NCBI RefSeq assembly: GCF_023283845.1
Contig: NZ_JAKILC010000006.1
Coordinates: 124,001-188,000 of the forward strand
Source of the DNA: Shewanella marinintestina
GTDB taxonomy: Bacteria; Pseudomonadota; Gammaproteobacteria; Enterobacterales; Shewanellaceae
Direction of reading: 5' to 3'
Length of the DNA: 64,000 nucleotides
Every line of letters starts with the position of its first letter. Positions within the stretch are counted from its first letter, which is position 1. Below are positions 57,714-64,000 of the stretch, piece after piece. The notes under the pieces were generated by a model. That model searched no databases and was not told where the DNA came from. It saw nothing but the letters and a program-made list of their open reading frames with translations. Both the position numbers and the translations under genes were made by a program.

Positions 57714-58070
57714 ATTTCGCTCTTCACTAAATACGCGATGGTGAACGGTCAAAAGGTGGAAGGTTCCAGCTCTTTTCAAAGGCCGTTCATTTGTCGTTAC
57801 CAAGAGCGCATGCTTTGTTTGCAACCCCATAGCGTTAAGCCCTTTTTTAATGGCTAGTAACTAATAGTTAGCTAACAATAGCTTTGCTTTCTAATGCATT
57901 AATTAAGAGTTGTTATCTAGACTAATGATCAGAGTATCTATGGCTTAGGCCTACTGTTTTATTAAGAAGCAAAATATAAGCTCAAATAAAAGCGTCGCAA
58001 ACTAGACCATTCTCGGTAGCGGTGTTGTTTTAAATGAAATGAGATAAACCCTAAGGCCTATCGAGTCGAT
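57714..58070. other. intergenic region upstream of secD
   Basis: 357 bases between the secreted-protein gene and secD. It must hold the secD promoter. I see no gene, terminator with T run or clear motif. Confidence 0.5.
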
Positions 58071-58646
58071 CTAAGCTCGAGTTTGAGAGTAACGATAAAG
58101 GAGGTTGGACTCTTTCCATGCGGAAAGTCGATGTGAGCAGCCATTAATGTGTAATGACCAATCAACTGTTGGCTTAACATCAATGCGATAACCGATCACA
58201 AGGGACGGGATCGGTGGCGATAAAAACTCAAAAGCTAGCAAATATTGGGGACGGCTTTGCAGTGGGTCATGCTGTGCAAAGCTGACAAAACGTTGAGAAA
58301 CTAGTGGCGCATACTCAGACTCATTACCACTGGGCTGCTTGGCTGGCTGCTCTCTTAGCGTTATTGGTAACCCTTTAGGTGAACCGTTGATGCTAATAAG
58401 TTCAAGCTGAGTTAAGCCAATTAGATCTGTATCCGTTAAATGCGAGTGAGTATTTAACGGTTTATCGTCCTGTGGCAGCGATGAAGCAGCAAGTTGCTGG
58501 CTAGCAGTAATAGCGTTTTGAGTGTCGACTTGAACTGAAGTGAACTGGCTAATTAAACTTTGTTCAGACGCAATAACAGACATAGGCGACAGGAATAATC
58601 CTCCTATGAATAACATTATTAATCCAAACCGCCAGAATAGCTGCAC
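58071..58646 (-). CDS. predicted secreted protein of unknown function
   Basis: 191 residues. A clear signal peptide (FGLIMLFIGGLFLSPMSVIA, cut likely after VIASA-type site near residue 26) is followed by a soluble, Ser/Gln-rich segment and a more structured second half with aromatic beta-like strands (YLLAFEFLSPP, VIGYRIDV). Two cysteines near the end do not suggest a known family. I recognise no domain. It lies between greA and secD with its own spacing; neighbours give no functional hint. No strong ribosome-binding site is seen, though the frame is long and the signal peptide supports it. Confidence 0.65.
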   Translation of the reverse strand: MQLFWRFGLIMLFIGGLFLSPMSVIASEQSLISQFTSVQVDTQNAITASQQLAASSLPQDDKPLNTHSHLTDTDLIGLTQLELISINGSPKGLPITLREQPAKQPSGNESEYAPLVSQRFVSFAQHDPLQSRPQYLLAFEFLSPPIPSLVIGYRIDVKPTVDWSLHINGCSHRLSAWKESNLLYRYSQTRA

Positions 58647-58743
58647 TCAATCCCTATTAAACAAAACTTTTAGTCAGCATTATACTAAACCCACTCTGTA
58701 GGCGTTACAAACACTTAATTGTCTATTCGCAGCTCTTCAGCAA

Positions 58744-58771
58744 CAAAAAAACCGCTAAGAAGCGGTTTTTT
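58744..58771. terminator. terminator after greA
   Basis: AAAAAACCGCT-AAGA-AGCGGTTTTTT; perfect arms with A/T runs on both sides, 30 bases after the greA stop. Confidence 0.92.
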
Positions 58772-58801
58772 ATGATTATCTAAATACTAAAGAAGCCAGT
58801 A

Positions 58802-59278
58802 TTAGATATATTCAACTTTGATAATTTCAAAATCGTTAGTGCCACCGGGCGTTACGATTGAGATCTCGTCGTCTAAATTCTTACCAATTAAACCACGTGC
58901 AATTGGTGAACTCACTGACAAAAGATTTTCTCTAATGTTAGCTTCATCTTCACCTACGATGCGGTAAGTGACTTCTTCATCTGTATCAACATTTAAAATG
59001 GTGACAGTTGAACCGAAGATTACGCGGCCATTGTTAGCCATAGTCGTAACATCGATGATCTGCGCGTGAGACAATTTACCTTCGATATCTCTTACACGTG
59101 CTTCACATAAACCTTGCTCTTCACGGGCAGCGTGATATTCAGCATTTTCTTTTAAGTCGCCTAATTCACGCGCTTCGCCAATTGCTTCGGCAATCTTTGG
59201 ACGACGCTCAAATTTAAGGTGATCTAATTCTTTGCGCAGCTGTGCAGCACCGACAATGGTCATTGGAACCGTACTCAT
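58802..59278 (-). CDS. greA: transcription elongation factor GreA
   Basis: 158 residues. The N-terminal coiled coil has the acidic tip [14 protein letters not shown] near residue 38-51, which reaches into the RNA polymerase channel; the C-terminal FKBP-like domain follows ([33 protein letters not shown]). It rescues backtracked polymerase by stimulating RNA cleavage. It may start at ATG 59278 or at the second ATG five codons later (MTIVGAAQ). carB lies upstream with a terminator in between. Confidence 0.97.
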   Translation of the reverse strand: MSTVPMTIVGAAQLRKELDHLKFERRPKIAEAIGEARELGDLKENAEYHAAREEQGLCEARVRDIEGKLSHAQIIDVTTMANNGRVIFGSTVTILNVDTDEEVTYRIVGEDEANIRENLLSVSSPIARGLIGKNLDDEISIVTPGGTNDFEIIKVEYI

Positions 59279-59609
59279 AAGCTTCTTTCGTCTCCTTTAA
59301 AACAAAAGCAGGCCTCACTCAACATGATACGTTGGCAAGGTAAAATCTGGTGGAATTACGTTATTGTAAACGTAGAGGGCAATCGATGCACCTTAATCTG
59401 TACTTGCTCGCGATCTAGCAGTCATTCAAGCTAGTAATACTATATTTGATTCAAATGGCGATACAAGACAGTAGAGCTTACTCAACCTTCAACGCAGTTG
59501 CTAGCAAAGCCGCATAAATATTTATTTAATGTCTGCTCTATCGCAGTGATTAACCTCAAACAATAAAAAAGCCGCTTAAAGCGGCCTTTTATTTCAAGCT
59601 TCGCTTAAC
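59279..59609. other. intergenic region between carB and greA
   Basis: 331 bases. Contains the carB terminator (listed) and must contain the greA promoter; nothing else recognised. Confidence 0.5.
59563..59591 (-). terminator. terminator after carB
   Basis: Minus strand: AAAGGCCGC-TTTAA-GCGGCTTTTTT, about 20 bases after the carB stop. Confidence 0.88.
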
Positions 59610-62600
59610 TTACTTAGTAATACGCTTATGCAGTTCTTGTACTGAAGTCACATTCGAGCGGTCATCCGCTGAGTGAGCCATACAAGTTGCAAATGCAGCA
59701 TTCAAAGTCGTTGTGTAGTTCACTTTGTACCGCAGTGCACCACGACGTAACTGACGTGAATCTTCAATCGCCTTGCGACCTTCAGTCGTGTTGACGATAT
59801 AGGTGTACTCACCGTTCTTGATACGGTCAAGAATATGAGGACGACCTTCGTGTACCTTGTTAACTAGACGTGGGTTAATACCCGCTTCACCTAAGATAAC
59901 CGCTGTACCGTGAGTTGCATCGATTTCATAACCTAATGCGATTAACTGCGCCGCTAAATCAGCTACGCGAGCCTTATCGCTATTACGTACAGATAGTAAT
60001 GCACGGCCAGACTTAGGCACTTCAGAAGTCGCACCAAGCTGCGCTTTAGCATACGCTTCAGCAAACGTGTCACCCACACCCATTACTTCGCCAGTTGAGC
60101 GCATTTCAGGGCCAAGCAGTGGGTCAACACCTGGGAACTTGTTAAACGGCAAAACCACTTCTTTTACAGAGTAGAATGGCGGAATAACTTCTTCAGTGAA
60201 GTTCTGTGACTTAAGGCTTTGACCAGCCATCACTCGTGCAGCAATCTTAGCTAATGGTACACCCGTTGCCTTCGATACAAATGGCACGGTACGCGCTGCT
60301 CGAGGGTTAACTTCAATCATGTAGATCTCGTTATCCTTCACCGCAAACTGCACGTTCATTAGGCCAATTACGCCTAGTTCCATTGCCAGTTTACCCACTT
60401 GCTCACGCATGCGGTCTTGAATATCTTGGCTTAAGCTGTATGGAGGCAGTGAACAACCTGAGTCACCAGAGTGAACACCTGCTTGTTCGATATGCTCCAT
60501 GATTGAGCCAATCACAACGGTTTCGCCATCACACACTGCATCGATGTCGATTTCGATTGCGTTATCTAGGAAACGGTCAAGTAGCACTGGAGATGCGTTA
60601 GAAACACTTACCGCTTCGTTAAAGTAACGACGTAAGTCTTGCTCGTCATATACGATTTCCATTGCGCGGCCACCAAGTACATAAGATGGACGAACAACTA
60701 GCGGATAACCGATACGCTCTGCAGAAATAACAGCGCCTTCAACTGTGGTTACAGTATCGTTTTCTGGCTGCTTCATGCCTAAACGTTCAATCGCTTGCTG
60801 GAAACGCTCACGGTCTTCAGCGCGGTCGATTGCATCTGGGCTAGTACCAATAATCGGTACGCCAGCAGCTTCTAGGTCACGTGCAAGTTTAAGTGGTGTT
60901 TGACCACCATACTGTACGATAACGCCTTTTGGCTTCTCGATACGCACGATTTCAAGCACATCTTCAAATGTCACTGACTCGAAGTACAAGCGATCTGATG
61001 TGTCGTAGTCGGTAGAAACGGTTTCAGGGTTACAGTTAACCATGATGGTTTCATAGCCGTCTTCACGTAGCGCTAACGCCGCGTGCACACAACAGTAATC
61101 AAACTCAATACCTTGACCAATACGGTTTGGACCACCACCTAGTACCATGATTTTGTCACGATTAGACGGGTTAGCTTCACACTCTTCTTCATAAGTAGAG
61201 TACATGTAAGCCGTGTCGGTTGAGAACTCAGCCGCACAGGTATCAACGCGCTTATACACTGGGTGGATTTCAAAACGAGTACGTAGCTTACGAACTTCCG
61301 TTTCGCTTACACCAGCAAGTGCTGCTAGACGTGAATCAGCAAAACCTTTGCGCTTAAGCTTACGTAAGAAATCTTCGTTCAAACCAGCAAGACCGGCTTC
61401 AGCAACGTCTGCTTCAGACTTAAGTAAGTCTTCAAGTTGCACAAGGAACCATGGGTCGATATTAGTTAGACCAAAAATATCTTCTACAGAAAGACCGGCA
61501 CGGAATGCGTCAGCAATATACCAAATACGCTCTGCGCCTGGCTCTTTCAGCTCATGACGAATGCGAGATAATGCTTCAGGATCTGCCAAGTCGATTTGTG
61601 GACATAAACCATTCTTGCCAACTTCAAGACCGCGAAGCGCTTTTTGCAGTGACTCTTGGAAAGTACGGCCAATCGCCATCACTTCACCCACAGACTTCAT
61701 CTGTGTGGTTAGACGGTCGTTTGCACCCGCAAATTTCTCGAAGTTAAAACGAGGAATTTTAGTCACAACATAATCGATTGCTGGTTCAAATGATGCAGGA
61801 GTTGCGCCGCCAGTAATGTCGTTGCTTAACTCGTCAAGTGTAAAGCCTACTGCTAGCTTGGCTGCAATCTTAGCAATTGGGAAACCCGTTGCTTTAGATG
61901 CCAGTGCAGATGAGCGCGATACACGTGGGTTCATCTCGATGATAACCATACGGCCATCTTTCGGATTGATACCAAACTGTACGTTTGAACCACCAGTTTC
62001 AACACCAATCTCACGTAGAACCGCTAGCGATGCATTACGCATCAACTGGTATTCTTTATCCGTTAGTGTTTGTGCTGGCGCAACAGTGATTGAGTCACCA
62101 GTGTGCACGCCCATTGGGTCGAAGTTTTCGATTGCACAAACAATAATACAGTTATCATTGCGGTCACGGACCACTTCCATCTCGTACTCTTTCCAACCAA
62201 TCAAAGATTCGTCGATAAGCAGTTCGTTAGTTGGCGATAACTCAAGACCTTGAGAACAGATATCCTCAAACTCTTCTTTGTTATAAGCGATACCACCGCC
62301 GCTGCCCCCCATGGTGAAAGACGGACGGATAATACATGGGAAGCCCACTTGGTCTAATACGCCATAAGCTTCTTCCATTGTGTGAGCAATACCCGCACGT
62401 GGACACTCAAGGCCAATTGACTTCATTGCCTTATCAAAACGGCTACGGTCTTCAGCTTTGTCGATTGCATCAGCAGTTGCGCCAATCATATCAACGTTAA
62501 ACTCTTTTAGTACGCCGCGGCTTTCAAGCTCAAGTGCACAGTTAAGTGCAGTCTGGCCGCCCATTGTTGGCAAAATCGCGTCAGGACGCTCTTTAGCAAT

Positions 62601-62831
62601 AATGTTACGTACTACTTCCCAGTGAATTGGTTCGATGTATGTCGCATCGGCCATCTCTGGGTCAGTCATAATAGTTGCAGGGTTAGAGTTAACTAGAATA
62701 ACTCGGTAGCCTTCTTCGCGTAGGGCTTTACAGGCTTGGGCGCCTGAGTAGTCGAACTCACAGGCTTGACCAATTACGATTGGTCCAGCACCTAGGATAA
62801 GAATACTCTTTATATCTGTACGTTTTGGCAT
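59610..62831 (-). CDS. carB: carbamoyl-phosphate synthase large subunit
   Basis: 1073 residues, full length. It is two homologous ATP-grasp halves: the first has [13 protein letters not shown] near residue 85 and the [16 protein letters not shown] stretch near 168, the second [12 protein letters not shown] near 625 and [11 protein letters not shown] near 715. A methylglyoxal-synthase-like regulatory domain ends the protein. It makes carbamoyl phosphate for arginine and pyrimidines from bicarbonate, ATP and the ammonia delivered by CarA. It starts 28 bases after carA. Confidence 0.98.
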   Translation of the reverse strand: MPKRTDIKSILILGAGPIVIGQACEFDYSGAQACKALREEGYRVILVNSNPATIMTDPEMADATYIEPIHWEVVRNIIAKERPDAILPTMGGQTALNCALELESRGVLKEFNVDMIGATADAIDKAEDRSRFDKAMKSIGLECPRAGIAHTMEEAYGVLDQVGFPCIIRPSFTMGGSGGGIAYNKEEFEDICSQGLELSPTNELLIDESLIGWKEYEMEVVRDRNDNCIIVCAIENFDPMGVHTGDSITVAPAQTLTDKEYQLMRNASLAVLREIGVETGGSNVQFGINPKDGRMVIIEMNPRVSRSSALASKATGFPIAKIAAKLAVGFTLDELSNDITGGATPASFEPAIDYVVTKIPRFNFEKFAGANDRLTTQMKSVGEVMAIGRTFQESLQKALRGLEVGKNGLCPQIDLADPEALSRIRHELKEPGAERIWYIADAFRAGLSVEDIFGLTNIDPWFLVQLEDLLKSEADVAEAGLAGLNEDFLRKLKRKGFADSRLAALAGVSETEVRKLRTRFEIHPVYKRVDTCAAEFSTDTAYMYSTYEEECEANPSNRDKIMVLGGGPNRIGQGIEFDYCCVHAALALREDGYETIMVNCNPETVSTDYDTSDRLYFESVTFEDVLEIVRIEKPKGVIVQYGGQTPLKLARDLEAAGVPIIGTSPDAIDRAEDRERFQQAIERLGMKQPENDTVTTVEGAVISAERIGYPLVVRPSYVLGGRAMEIVYDEQDLRRYFNEAVSVSNASPVLLDRFLDNAIEIDIDAVCDGETVVIGSIMEHIEQAGVHSGDSGCSLPPYSLSQDIQDRMREQVGKLAMELGVIGLMNVQFAVKDNEIYMIEVNPRAARTVPFVSKATGVPLAKIAARVMAGQSLKSQNFTEEVIPPFYSVKEVVLPFNKFPGVDPLLGPEMRSTGEVMGVGDTFAEAYAKAQLGATSEVPKSGRALLSVRNSDKARVADLAAQLIALGYEIDATHGTAVILGEAGINPRLVNKVHEGRPHILDRIKNGEYTYIVNTTEGRKAIEDSRQLRRGALRYKVNYTTTLNAAFATCMAHSADDRSNVTSVQELHKRITK

Positions 62832-62859
62832 TGCTTAAATCTTCTCCCGGATGAAGTTA

Positions 62860-64000
62860 CTACTTGGCGTTTTTACGGTACAACTCAATCAAATCGATGA
62901 AGTGATTGAATAACGGCGCAGCATCGTGTGGTCCAGGGCTCGCCTCTGGGTGGCCTTGGAAACTAAATGCAGGCTTATCAGTTAGGTGAATACCTTGCAA
63001 TGAGCCATCAAACAGTGACTTGTGGGTCACTTTAATGTTGGCTGGTAAAGTTGCTTCATCAGCAGCAAAACCGTGGTTTTGGCTGGTGATCATTACATTA
63101 CCTTGCTCGATATTACTCACTGGGTGGTTAGCACCATGGTGACCAAACTTCATTTTCAGTGTTTTAGCACCTGAAGCTAACGCTAATAACTGGTGACCCA
63201 AACAGATACCGAAAACAGGAATGTCTGTTTTTAAGATCTCTTGGATTGCAGCAATAGCGTAATCACATGGCTCTGGGTCGCCAGGACCGTTCGATAGGAA
63301 AACCCCATCAGGATTCATTGCAAGCACTTCGCTCGCAGGAGTTTGTGCAGGTACAACTGTCACATCACAACCGCGGTCAACCAACATACGTAGGATGTTG
63401 CGCTTAACACCATAGTCGTAGGCTACCACTTTATACTTAAGCTCAGCTTCAGGAGTGTCAGATGGCAAACCGCCAACTAAACGCCAGCTACCGCTGCGCC
63501 ATGAGTACGTTTCGTTTGTGGTGACTTCTTTAGCTAAATCCATGCCTTTAAGACCAGGGAAGGCTTTAGCTGCAGCTAGCGCTTTAGCTTCATCTAAATC
63601 ACCAACCATGATACAACCGGCTTGGGCGCCTTTTTCACGTAGGATACGAGTTAATTTACGAGTATCGATATCAGCAATACCAACAACGTTGTTAGCGATC
63701 AAATAATCGCTTAAAGATTGCTGATTTCGAAAGTTACTTGCCACTAATGGCAAGTCTCGAATGATAAGGCCACAAGCATGAACAGAATCAGATTCTGTAT
63801 CTTCTTCATTGGTACCAGTATTACCAATATGTGGATAAGTGAGGGTGACCATTTGACGTGAATATGATGGATCAGTCAAAATTTCTTGGTAACCAGTCAT
63901 TGAAGTGTTAAATACTACTTCACCAACAGACATCCCTTCAGCACCAATTGCAGTGCCAGAAAAAATTGTTCCATCTTCAAGTACGAGTAAGGCAGACTTT
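62860..64000 (-). CDS. carA: carbamoyl-phosphate synthase small subunit (5' end outside window)
   Basis: 380 codons are present; the frame is open to 63999 and reads [11 protein letters not shown], so only the first one or two codons are missing. The apparent ATG at 63933 is internal. The C-terminal half is a class I glutamine amidotransferase with the nucleophile in GICLGHQ and the His/Glu of GHPEASPGP. It hydrolyses glutamine to supply ammonia to CarB. The promoter and any ArgR/PyrH-type control lie outside the window. Confidence 0.97.
   Translation of the reverse strand, partial: KSALLVLEDGTIFSGTAIGAEGMSVGEVVFNTSMTGYQEILTDPSYSRQMVTLTYPHIGNTGTNEEDTESDSVHACGLIIRDLPLVASNFRNQQSLSDYLIANNVVGIADIDTRKLTRILREKGAQAGCIMVGDLDEAKALAAAKAFPGLKGMDLAKEVTTNETYSWRSGSWRLVGGLPSDTPEAELKYKVVAYDYGVKRNILRMLVDRGCDVTVVPAQTPASEVLAMNPDGVFLSNGPGDPEPCDYAIAAIQEILKTDIPVFGICLGHQLLALASGAKTLKMKFGHHGANHPVSNIEQGNVMITSQNHGFAADEATLPANIKVTHKSLFDGSLQGIHLTDKPAFSFQGHPEASPGPHDAAPLFNHFIDLIELYRKNAK

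Overview
The window looks like a chromosomal segment of a marine Shewanella. The gene content and order match the Shewanella/Vibrio/E. coli backbone, base composition is moderate, and a thiosulfate sensor pair (ThsS/ThsR) sits beside phsABC, an arrangement I know from Shewanella halifaxensis. I would place it near S. halifaxensis/S. pealeana, but species is inference.

Layout. 1-7.7 kb holds the end of a chemotaxis receptor, a YjiH-type membrane protein, a UDP-diacylglucosamine-diphosphatase-like gene broken by an in-frame TGA, a purine permease (AzgA/COG2252 type) with a structured 5' leader, an RhlE-like RNA helicase, a YgjV membrane protein and a small PilZ protein. 7.7-12.2 kb holds radA, a large two-PilZ protein and a DUF2127 membrane protein. 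12.2-22 kb is the accessory part: a DedA protein, the respiratory reductase phsABC, its sensor kinase/regulator thsS-thsR and an alpha/beta hydrolase. The phsA upstream region has two identical palindromes flanking a perfect CRP-type site. 22-33 kb is the nucleoside block: serB, an AhpA/YtjB-type protein with a long repetitive tail, deoD-deoB-deoA-deoC, the Tsx porin, NupC, then a YjjV/TatD hydrolase preceded by a small DUF5363 gene. 33.7-55 kb is the translation and RNA block, mostly on the minus strand: prfC, nlpI, pnp, a GGDEF-EAL gene on the opposite strand, rpsO, truB, rbfA, infB, nusA, rimP, tRNA-fMet, tRNA-Leu(GAG), secG, tpiA, glmM, folP, ftsH, rlmE, and yhbY facing the other way. 55-64 kb holds secF-secD, a secreted protein of unknown function, greA, carB and most of carA, which runs off the window.

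How the genes work together. Tsx and NupC bring nucleosides across the two membranes and DeoD/A/B/C degrade them. PhsABC is a molybdopterin reductase for thiosulfate or polysulfide, with ThsS/ThsR as the likely inducing system and CRP as a likely global input. Three separate genes (two PilZ, one GGDEF-EAL) point to cyclic-di-GMP signalling. The most interesting non-coding signals are the permease leader, the phsA operator array, a cluster of TAAGTACTTA palindromes and the hairpins between tRNA-fMet and rimP. I see no CRISPR array, prophage or intact insertion sequence.
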